A stretch of DNA of 64,000 bases from contig JBFWUB010000008.1 of assembly GCA_050247515.1 (NCBI GenBank), positions 62,001 through 126,000 of the forward strand. The letters are read 5' to 3'. Shown piece after piece: positions 33,874 to 42,626 of the stretch; the stretch's first letter is position 1, and every line of letters begins with the position of its first letter. The notes under the pieces were generated by a model. That model was not told the origin of the DNA, did not search any database, and worked only from the letters and a program-made list of their open reading frames with translations. This DNA is from RAM1 sp050247515. GTDB taxonomy: Bacteria > Pseudomonadota > Gammaproteobacteria > Burkholderiales > Burkholderiaceae_C. A program made the position numbers and the translations under genes.

Positions 33874-35184
33874 TCAGCGGTCAGCGATGGGCTTGACGCT
33901 GCGCGGCGTGGCGCCACTGAACAGCTGGCGCGGGCGGCCGATCTTGTACTCGGGGTCGCCGATCATTTCGTTGAGCTGGGCAATCCAGCCCACCGTGCGC
34001 GCCAGCGCAAAGATGGCGGTGAACAGCGGCACCGGGATGCCGATGGCGCGCTGCACGATGCCCGAGTAGAAGTCCACGTTCGGGTAGAGCTTGCGCGAGA
34101 CGAAGTATTCGTCTTCCAGGGCGATCTTCTCCAGGGCCATGGCCAGCTTGAACAGCGGGTCGTTGTGCAGGCCGAGTTCGCCCAGCACTTCCTTGCAGGT
34201 TTCCTGCATGAGCTTGGCGCGCGGGTCGTAGTTCTTGTACACGCGGTGACCAAAGCCCATGAGCTTGACGTTGGAGTTCTTGTCCTTGACCTGCTTGATG
34301 AACTCGCCGATCTTCTCGACGCCGCCAGCCCTCTGGATGTCGCCCAGCATGTTCAGCGCCGCTTCATTCGCGCCGCCGTGCGCGGGGCCCCACAGGCAGG
34401 CCACGCCGGCCGCGATGGCAGCAAACGGGTTGGTGCCAGAGCTGCCGCACAGGCGCACGGTGGAGGTGGATGCGTTCTGCTCGTGGTCGGCGTGCAGGAT
34501 GAAGATGCGGTCCAGCGCGCGCTCCAGCACGGGGTTGACCACATACGGCTCGCAAGGCGTGGCAAACATCATGTGCAGGAAATTGCCCGCGTAGCTGAGC
34601 TCGTTCTTGGGGTACATGTAGGGCTGGCCCACGGTGTACTTGTACGCCATGGCCACCAGCGTGGGCATCTTGGCGATCAGGCGGATGGCCGAGATATTGC
34701 GGTGCTCTGGATTGTTGATGTCGGTGCTGTCGTGATAGAAGGCCGACAGCGCCCCCACCAGGCCGGTCATGATGGCCATGGGGTGTGCGTCACGGCGAAA
34801 GCCGCGCAGGAAGAACTGCATCTGCTCGTTGACCATGGTGTGGTTGGTCACGAGCTTGGTGAACTTCGTCTTCTGCTCGCCGTTGGGCAGATCACCGTAC
34901 AGCAGCAGGTGGCAGGTCTCCATGAAGTCGCACTCGGTGGCGAGCTGCTCGATGGGGTAGCCGCGGTACAGCAGCTCGCCCTTGTCGCCGTCGATGTACG
35001 TGATGGCCGACTGGGTTGCCGCCGTCGACAGGAAGCCGGGGTCGTAGGTGAACATGCCGGTCTGGGCATACAGCTTGCGGATGTCCACGACATCCGGGCC
35101 GATGCTGCCGTGGTACACGGGCAATTCGACGCTGGGGCTGCCGTTGGAGAACGACAGGGTGGCTTTGTTGTCGGCAAGTTTCAT
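33874..35184 (-). CDS. gltA: Citrate synthase (type II, hexameric)
   Basis: A 436-residue enzyme condensing oxaloacetate and acetyl-CoA at entry to the TCA cycle. Catalytic residues are in LHADHEQNASTSTVR, GFGHRVYKNYDPR and YPNVDFYSGI. The N-terminal extra domain of the Gram-negative NADH-sensitive type is present. The start MKLADNKATLSFSNG at 35184 follows AAGGAAA. It lies downstream of sdhE on the same strand with a 65-bp gap, so it could share the sdh transcript or have its own promoter. Confidence 0.98.
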   Translation of the reverse strand: MKLADNKATLSFSNGSPSVELPVYHGSIGPDVVDIRKLYAQTGMFTYDPGFLSTAATQSAITYIDGDKGELLYRGYPIEQLATECDFMETCHLLLYGDLPNGEQKTKFTKLVTNHTMVNEQMQFFLRGFRRDAHPMAIMTGLVGALSAFYHDSTDINNPEHRNISAIRLIAKMPTLVAMAYKYTVGQPYMYPKNELSYAGNFLHMMFATPCEPYVVNPVLERALDRIFILHADHEQNASTSTVRLCGSSGTNPFAAIAAGVACLWGPAHGGANEAALNMLGDIQRAGGVEKIGEFIKQVKDKNSNVKLMGFGHRVYKNYDPRAKLMQETCKEVLGELGLHNDPLFKLAMALEKIALEDEYFVSRKLYPNVDFYSGIVQRAIGIPVPLFTAIFALARTVGWIAQLNEMIGDPEYKIGRPRQLFSGATPRSVKPIADR

Positions 35185-35249
35185 ATCCGGTTTCCTTGAG
35201 TTTCGTGCCCAATCTTCTGGCGCTTGATGTTCCTGCGGCTCAATGCGCC

Positions 35250-35522
35250 TCAGGTTCGCAGCATCTCCAGCACTTGTCTTACTTCTGTTGTATTTGTTTC
35301 GCCCTGCGGTTCCCGACGCCGAAGCAGCAGGTCCAGCAGGTCGTTGTCTGCCAAATCCATCAAAACATTCAAACCCTCGGCCTGGCCCACGGTCAGGCTG
35401 CCCGCGTACTTCGTGAAGAAGCGCTCGATGAACAGGTCGTTTTCCAGCAGGCCGCGGCGGCAACGCCAGCGCAGCTTGCTCAGGGCCCGTTCATCCAGCA
35501 GCGCATCTTCCATGACGGTCAT
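35250..35522 (-). CDS. sdhE: Succinate dehydrogenase assembly factor SdhE (FAD assembly)
   Basis: A 90-residue small helical protein of the SdhE/YgfY/Sdh5 family, which helps attach FAD to SdhA. The conserved RWRCRRGLLENDLFIERFF at residues 17-35 includes the RGxxE signature. The ATG at 35522 overlaps the sdhB stop as ATGA; an ATG at 35513 is an alternative. Its place between sdhB and gltA supports the assignment. Confidence 0.93.
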   Translation of the reverse strand: MTVMEDALLDERALSKLRWRCRRGLLENDLFIERFFTKYAGSLTVGQAEGLNVLMDLADNDLLDLLLRRREPQGETNTTEVRQVLEMLRT

Positions 35523-36223
35523 ACAGCGCGGCGCACCATCAATTCCTTGATCTTGCCAATCGCCATCGTGGGGTTCAAGCCCTTCGGGCACACGTCCACG
35601 CAGTTCATGATGGTGTGGCAGCGGAACAGGCGGTAGGGATCTTCCAGGTTGTCCAGGCGTTCGGCGGTGGCTTCATCGCGGCTGTCGGCGATGAAGCGGT
35701 AGGCCTGCAACAGGCCGGCCGGGCCAACGAACTTGTCCGGGTTCCACCAGAAGCTGGGGCAGCTGGTGGAGCAACTGGCGCACAGGATGCACTCGTACAG
35801 GCCGTTGAGTTCTTCGCGCTCCTCGGGCGACTGCAGGCGCTCGGTCTCGGGAGGCACGTTGTCATTCACCAGGTACGGCTTGATCGAGTTGTACTGCTTG
35901 AAGAACTGCGTCATGTCCACGATCAGGTCGCGGATGACCGGCAGGCCGGGCAGCGGCTTGAGCACCACGGTGCCAGGCAGCGTGTTCATGTTGGTCAGGC
36001 AGGCCAGGCCGTTCTTGCCGTTGATGTTCATGGCGTCGGAACCGCACACGCCTTCACGGCAGGAGCGGCGGAACGACAGCGACGGGTCCAGCGCCTTGAG
36101 CTTCATCAGCGCGTCCAGCAGCATGCGCTCATGCCCATCGAGCTCGATCTCGATGGTCTGCATGTACGGCTTGGCGTCCTTGTCCGGGTCGTAACGGTAG
36201 ATCTGGAAAGTGCGTTTTGTCAT
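35519..36223 (-). CDS. sdhB: Succinate dehydrogenase iron-sulfur subunit
   Basis: A 234-residue electron-transfer subunit of complex II. It has the 2Fe-2S site (SCREGVCGSDAMNINGKNG), the 4Fe-4S site (CILCASCSTSCPSFWWN) and the 3Fe-4S site (CHTIMNCVDVCPKGLNP). It passes electrons from SdhA flavin to quinone at the inner membrane. It lies 43 bp after sdhA and overlaps sdhE by 4 bp. Confidence 0.98.
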   Translation of the reverse strand: MTKRTFQIYRYDPDKDAKPYMQTIEIELDGHERMLLDALMKLKALDPSLSFRRSCREGVCGSDAMNINGKNGLACLTNMNTLPGTVVLKPLPGLPVIRDLIVDMTQFFKQYNSIKPYLVNDNVPPETERLQSPEEREELNGLYECILCASCSTSCPSFWWNPDKFVGPAGLLQAYRFIADSRDEATAERLDNLEDPYRLFRCHTIMNCVDVCPKGLNPTMAIGKIKELMVRRAV

Positions 36224-36266
36224 GGCGTGGGCTTGTGTTGGACTTTACGGGTAACGCGGCTACGTA

Positions 36267-38075
36267 CTAGAACGTACGGACCTTCGGGGGAACGGACTCG
36301 ACCGTCAGCGGCTTGAGGTTGACGGGCTTGTAGGTCAGGTTGTTGCTGGCGCTGTGCCACAGCGTGTGCTTCATCCAGTTGGCGTCGTCCCGGCCCAGCG
36401 GCGCCACCGCGTCGTCCGCCGGTTTTTCATAGTCGTACACGGTGTGGGCACCGCGGCATTCACGGCGCGCGGCGGCTGACACGATGGTGGCCTGGGCGCA
36501 CTCGATCAGGTTTTCCACTTCCAGGGCCTCGATGCGGGCGGTATTGAACACCTTGGACTTGTCCTTGAGCGTGATGGCCTTGACGCGCTCGCGCAGGGCG
36601 GCGATCTTGGTCACGCCTTCGTCCATGCTGGCTTGCGTGCGGAACACGCCCGCGTGCTGCTGCATGGACGCACGGATGTCGTTGGCCACGTCCTGCGCAT
36701 ATTCGCCGCTGGTGGTGGCTTCCAGGCGGTTCAGTCGCTCCAGTGTCAGGTCGGCGGCGCCGGCCGGCAACTCCTTGAAAGCCTGCGACTTGCTCGCGTA
36801 TTCGACGATGTGGTTACCTGCGGCGCGGCCGAACACCAGCAGATCGAGCAGCGAGTTGGTGCCCAGGCGGTTGGCGCCATGCACGCTCACGCAGGAGCAT
36901 TCGCCCACGGCGTACAGGCCATTGACAACCTGGTTGTGGACGTCGCCGTTCTGCACGACGACCTGGCCATTGATATTGGTCGGGATGCCGCCCATCTGGT
37001 AGTGGATGGTGGGCACCACGGGAATCGGCTCGCGCGTGATGTTCACGTTGGCGAAGTTCACGCCAATCTCGTACACCGAGGGCAGGCGCTTGTGGATGGT
37101 GTCCGCGCCCAGGTGGTCGAGCTTGAGCAGGATGTAGTCCTTGTTCGGACCACAGCCGCGGCCTTCCTTGATTTCCTGGTCCATGCAGCGGGACACGAAG
37201 TCGCGCGGCGCCAGGTCTTTCAGCGTGGGCGCGTAACGCTCCATGAAACGCTCGCCGTTGCTGTTGAGCAAAATGGCGCCTTCGCCGCGGCAGCCTTCGG
37301 TCAACAGCACGCCCGCGCCAGCCACGCCGGTGGGATGGAACTGCCAGAACTCCATGTCCTGCAGCGGAATCCCCGCGCGCGCCGCCATGCCCAGGCCATC
37401 GCCGGTGTTGATGAATGCGTTGGTGGATGCGGCAAAGATGCGCCCGGCACCGCCGGTGGCCAGCAGCACGGTTTTGGCATGCAGCACGTGCAGGTCGCCG
37501 GTTTCCATTTCCAGCGCGGTCACGCCCACCACGTCGCCCTCGGCGTCGCGGATCAGGTCCATGGCCATCCATTCCACGAAGAAGCTGGTGCGGGCCTTGA
37601 CGTTCTGCTGGTACAGCGTGTGCAGCATGGCGTGGCCGGTGCGGTCGGCCGCGGCGCAGGCGCGCTGCACCGGTTTTTCGCCGTAGTTGGCCGTGTGGCC
37701 GCCGAACGGGCGCTGGTAGATGGTGCCGTCGGGGTTGCGGTCAAACGGCATGCCCATGTGCTCCAGGTCGTACACGACCTTGGGGGCTTCGCGGCACATG
37801 AATTCAATGGCGTCCTGGTCGCCCAGCCAGTCTGACCCCTTGACGGTGTCGTAGAAGTGGTAGTGCCAGTTGTCCTCGGACATGTTGCCCAGCGACGCGC
37901 CGATGCCGCCCTGGGCCGCGACGGTGTGCGAGCGGGTGGGGAACACCTTGGACAGCACGGCGACGTTCAGCCCGGCGCGCGCCAGCTGCAGCGAGGCGCG
38001 CATGCCCGAGCCGCCCGCGCCGACGATGACGACGTCGAACTTGCGCGTGGTGATGTTGTTGCTTGTGTAGCTCAT
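36267..38075 (-). CDS. sdhA: Succinate dehydrogenase flavoprotein subunit
   Basis: A 602-residue flavoprotein oxidising succinate to fumarate. The FAD dinucleotide site is VIVGAGGSGMRASLQLA, and the covalent FAD His is in RSHTVAAQGGIGASLG. The active-site region shows FHPTGVAGAGVLLTEGCRGEG and VHGANRLGTNSLLDL. The start MSYTSNNITTRKFDVV at 38075 is 28 bp after the sdhD stop. Confidence 0.98.
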   Translation of the reverse strand: MSYTSNNITTRKFDVVIVGAGGSGMRASLQLARAGLNVAVLSKVFPTRSHTVAAQGGIGASLGNMSEDNWHYHFYDTVKGSDWLGDQDAIEFMCREAPKVVYDLEHMGMPFDRNPDGTIYQRPFGGHTANYGEKPVQRACAAADRTGHAMLHTLYQQNVKARTSFFVEWMAMDLIRDAEGDVVGVTALEMETGDLHVLHAKTVLLATGGAGRIFAASTNAFINTGDGLGMAARAGIPLQDMEFWQFHPTGVAGAGVLLTEGCRGEGAILLNSNGERFMERYAPTLKDLAPRDFVSRCMDQEIKEGRGCGPNKDYILLKLDHLGADTIHKRLPSVYEIGVNFANVNITREPIPVVPTIHYQMGGIPTNINGQVVVQNGDVHNQVVNGLYAVGECSCVSVHGANRLGTNSLLDLLVFGRAAGNHIVEYASKSQAFKELPAGAADLTLERLNRLEATTSGEYAQDVANDIRASMQQHAGVFRTQASMDEGVTKIAALRERVKAITLKDKSKVFNTARIEALEVENLIECAQATIVSAAARRECRGAHTVYDYEKPADDAVAPLGRDDANWMKHTLWHSASNNLTYKPVNLKPLTVESVPPKVRTF

Positions 38076-38103
38076 GGTTCGTGGGTCTCGTTATGTTTTG
38101 CGC

Positions 38104-38469
38104 TCACAGGCGCCAAAGCACCTGGATGGCCCAGCCGGCGCAGCCGGTCAGCCAGACGATGGTGAAGATCTGCAGCGAAAGGCGCAGCCACACAGGCTTG
38201 ACGTAGTCCATCCAGACATCGCGCATGCCCACCCACACGTGCCACAGCAGCGCGGCGATCACGGAGAAGGTCAGCACCTTCATCCACTGATTGGCAAAAA
38301 TGCCGGCCCATTTGTCGTAGCCGATCGGGCCGCGGCTGAAGATCACCTGGGCCAGCACGATCAGGGTGAACAGGGCCATCAGCCCTGCGGTGACGCGCTG
38401 GCTCAGCCAGTCGCGCAGGCCGTAGTGGGCGCCGGTGACGATGCGTTTGGAGCCGAAATTGACTGACAT
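38104..38469 (-). CDS. sdhD: Succinate dehydrogenase membrane anchor subunit D
   Basis: A 121-residue subunit with three TM helices that helps bind haem b and ubiquinone. The motif GAHYGLRDWLSQRVTAGLM and the His in LLWHVWVGMRDVWMDY match SdhD proteins of betaproteobacteria. The start MSVNFGSKRIVTG is at 38469, 18 bp after the sdhC stop. Confidence 0.94.
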   Translation of the reverse strand: MSVNFGSKRIVTGAHYGLRDWLSQRVTAGLMALFTLIVLAQVIFSRGPIGYDKWAGIFANQWMKVLTFSVIAALLWHVWVGMRDVWMDYVKPVWLRLSLQIFTIVWLTGCAGWAIQVLWRL

Positions 38470-38487
38470 GGTTTTGCTCCTTGCTGG

Positions 38488-38922
38488 TTAATACAGACCG
38501 AACAGCTTGGCGCCCAGCACCAGCGTGAGCAGGATGCTCAGGGTCAGGGTGACCATGGCCGAGGATTTGCCGAATTCCTTGCTGACCGCGGCATGGCTCA
38601 CGTCCATCCACAGGTGGCGCAGACCGGCGATGAAGTGGTGCAGGTAGGCCCAGATCAGCGCCAGCGCCACCAGTTTGACGAACCAGCCCGGCACAAAACC
38701 AAGGCCGCTGTTGAAGGCGGCCTTGAAGCGGGCGAACGAGTACTCGGAGGAGACGGAGGTGTCGAACATCCAGATGATGAAGGGCATCAGCAGGAACATC
38801 AGCACGCCGCTGACGCGGTGCAGGATGGACACCCAGCCCGCGGCCGGCAGGCGGTACGACGGCAGATCGCTCAAGGCATTGATATTGCGGAACTCAGGCC
38901 GCTTTTTGGCAAGCTCGGTCAT
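38488..38922 (-). CDS. sdhC: Succinate dehydrogenase cytochrome b556 subunit
   Basis: A 144-residue membrane subunit with three TM helices. The family signature RPEFRNINALSDLPSYRLP at the N-terminus and HRVSGVLMFLLMP are visible; HHFIAGLRHLWMD carries the haem ligand His. The ATG at 38922 is chosen because the additional upstream residues (start at 38976) do not look conserved. It is the first gene of sdhCDAB-sdhE. Confidence 0.95.
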   Translation of the reverse strand: MTELAKKRPEFRNINALSDLPSYRLPAAGWVSILHRVSGVLMFLLMPFIIWMFDTSVSSEYSFARFKAAFNSGLGFVPGWFVKLVALALIWAYLHHFIAGLRHLWMDVSHAAVSKEFGKSSAMVTLTLSILLTLVLGAKLFGLY

Positions 38923-39077
38923 GTGAACTTTCGTGGATGTGATGTAACCGCGTTGTAATTTGTCAGAAGCAGACAACCCAAAATTCTATTGCAACGCACA
39001 AACCTGACACCGGGGTTGCAACTTTGCCGGGCAATCCGGTCAACTGTCTGGGGCCCGCCGTGCGTTGCCCTGTCGCT

Positions 39078-39869
39078 TCAGCTCAGCGCATTGCGATAGT
39101 GGTGGGTGTCGGTGCGGTAGACGCCGCGACGCAGTTCCATCGGTATGTCGTTGTAGGTGTACGCCACGCGCTCAACGCTCAAAAGCGGGGTGCCGGGCGG
39201 CACCTGCAGCAGCAGGGCCTGTTGCGCGTCGGCGGCGATGGCACGGATTTTTTCCTCGGCGCGCACCATGCGCACGCCGAATTCGACTTCGAACATGGCG
39301 TAGGTGGGGCCCTGGTAGCCGGCCATCTGCTCGGCGCTCAGCCCCTTGAACGCGGTGCCCGGCAGCCACAGGTCTTCCAGGATGGTGGGCACCCCGCCGA
39401 ACGACAGGATGCGCCGCACCTGCAGCACCGCGTCGCCCGAGCGCAGGGCCAGCGCGCGCGCCACGTCGGCGCTGGCGCGCAGGCGCTTGCAGTCCACGAT
39501 CCGGCGCTGGGCCGGGCCCTCGCTGTCCTGGTCGCCACTGTCGGGCATGAGCTTGAGGAAGCGGTACTGCACATGCTGCTCTGAGTGCGTGGCCACGAAT
39601 GTGCCCTTGCCCTGGCGGCGTACCACCAGGTTTTCGGCGGCCAGATCGTCGATGGCCTTGCGCACGGTGCCCTGACTCACGCGGTAGCGAGCGGCCAGAT
39701 CCATTTCGCTGGGAATGGCTTCACCGGGCTTCCATTCGCCTGACTGCATGCTTTGCAGGATCAGCCCCTTGATCTGCTGGTACAGCGGACTGAACGCCGG
39801 GGTGGGCTGTACCGGCGCGTCAGCGCCGGACGCGATGTCGCTCAGCGCGGAAGGTGAGGTGGGGGCCAT
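39078..39869 (-). CDS. GntR-family (HutC-type) transcriptional regulator with UTRA domain
   Basis: A 263-residue repressor-type regulator. A winged helix-turn-helix at about residues 26-92 (PLYQQIKGLILQSMQSGEW, SQGTVRKAIDDLAAENLVVRRQGKGTF) is followed by a UTRA effector domain to the end (RRILSFGGVPTILEDLWLPG). It sits between sdhC and mdh and is divergent from mdh. A palindrome in the shared spacer (39915-39926) is the likely operator. It probably controls TCA genes and itself; the effector is not known from sequence. Confidence 0.92.
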   Translation of the reverse strand: MAPTSPSALSDIASGADAPVQPTPAFSPLYQQIKGLILQSMQSGEWKPGEAIPSEMDLAARYRVSQGTVRKAIDDLAAENLVVRRQGKGTFVATHSEQHVQYRFLKLMPDSGDQDSEGPAQRRIVDCKRLRASADVARALALRSGDAVLQVRRILSFGGVPTILEDLWLPGTAFKGLSAEQMAGYQGPTYAMFEVEFGVRMVRAEEKIRAIAADAQQALLLQVPPGTPLLSVERVAYTYNDIPMELRRGVYRTDTHHYRNALS

Positions 39870-39914
39870 GCGTGATCAACGTGCGGAAATGGGCTTGAAT
39901 GTTGACGAATCATA

Positions 39915-39934
39915 TCTTATATAAGACATAAGAC
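39915..39934. promoter_or_regulatory. Palindromic operator candidate between GntR gene and mdh
   Basis: TCTTATATAAGA at 39915-39926 is a perfect 12-bp palindrome, and ATAAGAC is repeated directly at 39921-39927 and 39928-39934. It lies just upstream of a candidate mdh -35 box and 46 bp before the GntR start. The same 12-mer occurs at 63075-63086. GntR/HutC regulators commonly bind short AT-rich palindromes near their own gene, so it is a good operator candidate. Confidence 0.65.
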
Positions 39935-39937
39935 AAA

Positions 39938-39967
39938 TTGACGCTTCAGGGTTTTCGCGGGTACACT
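39938..39967 (+). promoter_or_regulatory. mdh: Candidate sigma-70 promoter of mdh
   Basis: TTGACG (39938-39943) and TACACT (39962-39967) are spaced by 18 bp, about 87 bp before the mdh ATG. The palindromic operator candidate lies just upstream of the -35 box. Confidence 0.5.
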
Positions 39968-40053
39968 TGCGGGCTGTTTTGCACAGCCTGCGCCCCTGTA
40001 CGGGGCCTCTGTTGCCAACGCCGGTTTCACATCACTTCCTTCGGAGATTTCCC

Positions 40054-41040
40054 ATGAGCAAAAAGCCCGTCCGCGTTGCCGTTACCGGCGCCGCAGGCCA
40101 GATCGGTTACGCCCTGCTGTTTCGCATTGCCTCCGGCGAGATGCTGGGCAAGGACCAGCCCGTCATCCTGCAACTGCTGGAAATCCCGGACGAGAAGGCC
40201 CAGAAGGCGCTCAAGGGCGTGATGATGGAGCTGGAAGACTGCGCGTTCCCGCTGCTGGCGGGCATGGAAGCCCACAGCGACCCCCTGACCGCCTTCAAGG
40301 ACACCGACTACGCCTTGCTGGTCGGCGCCCGCCCGCGCGGCCCCGGCATGGAGCGCGCCGACCTGCTGGCCGCCAACGCCCAGATCTTCACGGCCCAGGG
40401 CAAGGCGCTGGACCAGGTGGCCAGCCGCAACGTCAAGGTACTGGTCGTGGGCAACCCCGCCAATACCAATGCCTACATCGCCATGAAGAGCGCTCCCAGC
40501 CTGCCGCGCGAAAACTTCACCGCCATGCTGCGCCTGGACCACAACCGCGCCGCAAGCCAGATCGCCGCCAAGACCGGCGGCAAGGTCGGCGAGATTGAAA
40601 AGCTGACCGTCTGGGGCAACCATTCGCCCACGATGTACGCCGACTACCGTTTTGCCACCATTGGCGGCAAGTCGGTCAAGGATGCGATCAACGACCAGGT
40701 GTGGAACGCCGACACCTTCCTGCCTACCGTGGGCAAGCGCGGCGCCGCCATCATCGAAGCGCGCGGACTGTCTTCGGCTGCCTCGGCCGCCAACGCCGCG
40801 ATCGACCACATGCGCGACTGGGCACTGGGCTCCAACGGCAAGTGGGTCACCATGGGTGTCCCGTCCAATGGCGACTATGGCATCCCCAAGGACGTGATGT
40901 TCGGCTTCCCCGTGACCACCAAGGACGGCAAGTACGAAATCGTGCAGGGCCTGGAGATCGACGCGTTCAGCCAGGAACGCATCAACAAGACCCTCAAGGA
41001 ACTGACCGACGAGCAGGCCGGCGTAGCCCACCTGCTGTAA
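40054..41040 (+). CDS. mdh: Malate dehydrogenase (NAD)
   Basis: A 328-residue TCA enzyme oxidising malate to oxaloacetate. The NAD loop VTGAAGQIGYALLFRIASGE is at residues 8-27. The catalytic region includes RLDHNRAASQIAAKTG and the His in VWGNHSPTMYADY. The length and pattern match the betaproteobacterial/cytosolic-type MDH. The ATG at 40054 follows a CGGAG ribosome site; the longer upstream frame is untranslated leader. The next gene starts 4 bp after its stop. Confidence 0.98.
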   Translation: MSKKPVRVAVTGAAGQIGYALLFRIASGEMLGKDQPVILQLLEIPDEKAQKALKGVMMELEDCAFPLLAGMEAHSDPLTAFKDTDYALLVGARPRGPGMERADLLAANAQIFTAQGKALDQVASRNVKVLVVGNPANTNAYIAMKSAPSLPRENFTAMLRLDHNRAASQIAAKTGGKVGEIEKLTVWGNHSPTMYADYRFATIGGKSVKDAINDQVWNADTFLPTVGKRGAAIIEARGLSSAASAANAAIDHMRDWALGSNGKWVTMGVPSNGDYGIPKDVMFGFPVTTKDGKYEIVQGLEIDAFSQERINKTLKELTDEQAGVAHLL

Positions 41041-41044
41041 TTCC

Positions 41045-42028
41045 GTGGCTCATCCGCGCGACTTGCTCCTTGGCGCCCAGGCGCGTACCGGCTTTTTGCC
41101 GGTCTGCGACCATTACAGCGGCGTGGAGGCGCGGATGCGCAAGAGCCTGCAATTGCAGGCCGAGATGATCGAAGAGTTCGGCGCCTGCGTGTTTGACGTG
41201 ACGCTGGACTGCGAAGACGGCGCGCCTGCGGGTGGCGAGGCTGACCATGCCGCGCTGGTGGTGGCGCTGGCGTTGCAGGCCGGCCAGGGCGCGCGCGTGG
41301 CCGTGCGCGTGCATGCGGTGGACCACCTGGCTTTCGAGCAGGATGTGGCCGCCATCGCCGGCCAGGCGGGCCACCGGCTCACGCACATCATGCTTCCCAA
41401 GGTGGAGTCGGTGAACGACATCGCGCTGGCCGCTGCCGCGCTCGACACCGCGGGCGCCGCACACCTGCCGCTGCATGCGCTGATCGAGTCGCCGGCGGCC
41501 GTGCACCATGCGTTTGACATCGCCGCCCACCCCCGTGTGCAATCGCTCAGCTTCGGGCTGATGGATTTCGTGTCGGCCCATGGCGGCGCCATCGGCTCGG
41601 ACGCCATGACCTCGGCCGGGCAGTTCAGCCACCCGCTGGTGGTGCGGGCCAAGCTGGAAATTGCCGCCGCCTGCCACGCGCATGGCAAGGTGCCGTCGCA
41701 CTGCGTGGTGACCGAGTTCGCCGACGCGCAAGCCATGCAGGCCGCGGCCCGGCGTGCCGCGCGCGAGCTGGGCTACACCCGCACGTGGAGCATCCACCCC
41801 GCGCAGATCAGGCCCATCCTGGACGCTTTTGCACCGGGCATGGACGAGATCGAGAATGCTACAAAAATAATAGCGGCTGCCGTCCGCGCTGAATGGGCCC
41901 CCATCAGCGTGGCCGGACAACTGCATGACCGGGCAAGCTACCGCTACTTCTGGCAGGTGCTGGAGAGGGCACACCAGACCGGAAGAGCGCTGCCCAACGA
42001 AGCGCGTGGCTGGTTTTCAGCCGCGTGA
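41045..42028 (+). CDS. HpcH/HpaI aldolase / citrate lyase beta-like (CitE-like) protein
   Basis: A 327-residue CitE-superfamily TIM barrel. Visible motifs are DVTLDCEDGAPAG (metal-binding Glu/Asp region), IMLPKVESVNDI, ALIESPAAVHHAFDIA and SFGLMDFVSAHG. No citF or citD neighbours exist, so it is not part of a citrate lyase complex. Stand-alone CitE-like proteins act as malyl- or citramalyl-CoA lyases or thioesterases. It starts at a GTG 4 bp after mdh, suggesting translational coupling and a role near malate or acyl-CoA metabolism. The exact reaction is unknown. Confidence 0.83.
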   Translation: MAHPRDLLLGAQARTGFLPVCDHYSGVEARMRKSLQLQAEMIEEFGACVFDVTLDCEDGAPAGGEADHAALVVALALQAGQGARVAVRVHAVDHLAFEQDVAAIAGQAGHRLTHIMLPKVESVNDIALAAAALDTAGAAHLPLHALIESPAAVHHAFDIAAHPRVQSLSFGLMDFVSAHGGAIGSDAMTSAGQFSHPLVVRAKLEIAAACHAHGKVPSHCVVTEFADAQAMQAAARRAARELGYTRTWSIHPAQIRPILDAFAPGMDEIENATKIIAAAVRAEWAPISVAGQLHDRASYRYFWQVLERAHQTGRALPNEARGWFSAA

Positions 42029-42051
42029 CATCAACCATCCGGAGACATCTC

Positions 42052-42594
42052 ATGAAAGCCCTCTTGATCGCACTGTCCGCTGCCTTGCTGGCCACCGTGG
42101 CCTCAGCCCAGGCTCCGGCACCCAAAAAGCCGGCCGCCAAGCTGGCACCGTCGGCGCAGAAAGCCGTGGAAGAAGTTACCCCGATTGACGATGACCCTGA
42201 CCTGAAGGTCGGCCCCGCCGAGCTGGAAGTGGCCAAACAGGTGCACGTGGGCGAGATGCCCTGTGAGCTGGGCGCCACCGTGAACCTGCGCGCCGCGCGC
42301 CGCGAAGGCCTGTTCGTGCTGACCACCCGGGGCCACCGTTTCCTGATGCACCCGGTGGAAAGCCGCACCGGTGCCATCCGGCTGGAGGACCCCAAGCGCG
42401 GTGCCATGTGGCTGCAGCTGGGCAACAAATCCATGCTGATGAGCCAGAAGCTGGGCCAGCGCCTGGCCGACGAGTGCATGAACCCCGCCCAGCAGGCCGT
42501 GAACGAGGCCCTGAAGAAGAACCCGGCACCGAGCTTGCTTGAGCCCCTGCCCGGCCCCCAGGCGGTGTCACCGGCCAAGACCGGACCGAACTGA
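42052..42594 (+). CDS. Small secreted/periplasmic hypothetical protein
   Basis: A 180-residue protein I do not recognise. A clear signal peptide (MKALLIALSAALLATVASAQ, residues 1-20) is followed by an Ala/Pro/Lys-rich linker and a compact domain at about 55-150 (KQVHVGEMPCELGATVNL and HRFLMHPVESRTGAIRLED) with two Cys that could form a disulfide. The C-terminus is Pro-rich. The ATG at 42052 follows CCGGAG. It lies between the citE-like gene and acnB in the TCA block, but its export argues against a direct metabolic role. Confidence 0.75.
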   Translation: MKALLIALSAALLATVASAQAPAPKKPAAKLAPSAQKAVEEVTPIDDDPDLKVGPAELEVAKQVHVGEMPCELGATVNLRAARREGLFVLTTRGHRFLMHPVESRTGAIRLEDPKRGAMWLQLGNKSMLMSQKLGQRLADECMNPAQQAVNEALKKNPAPSLLEPLPGPQAVSPAKTGPN

Positions 42595-42626
42595 ACCTGC
42601 AATTTTTGACTTGAACGGAGAACCCC

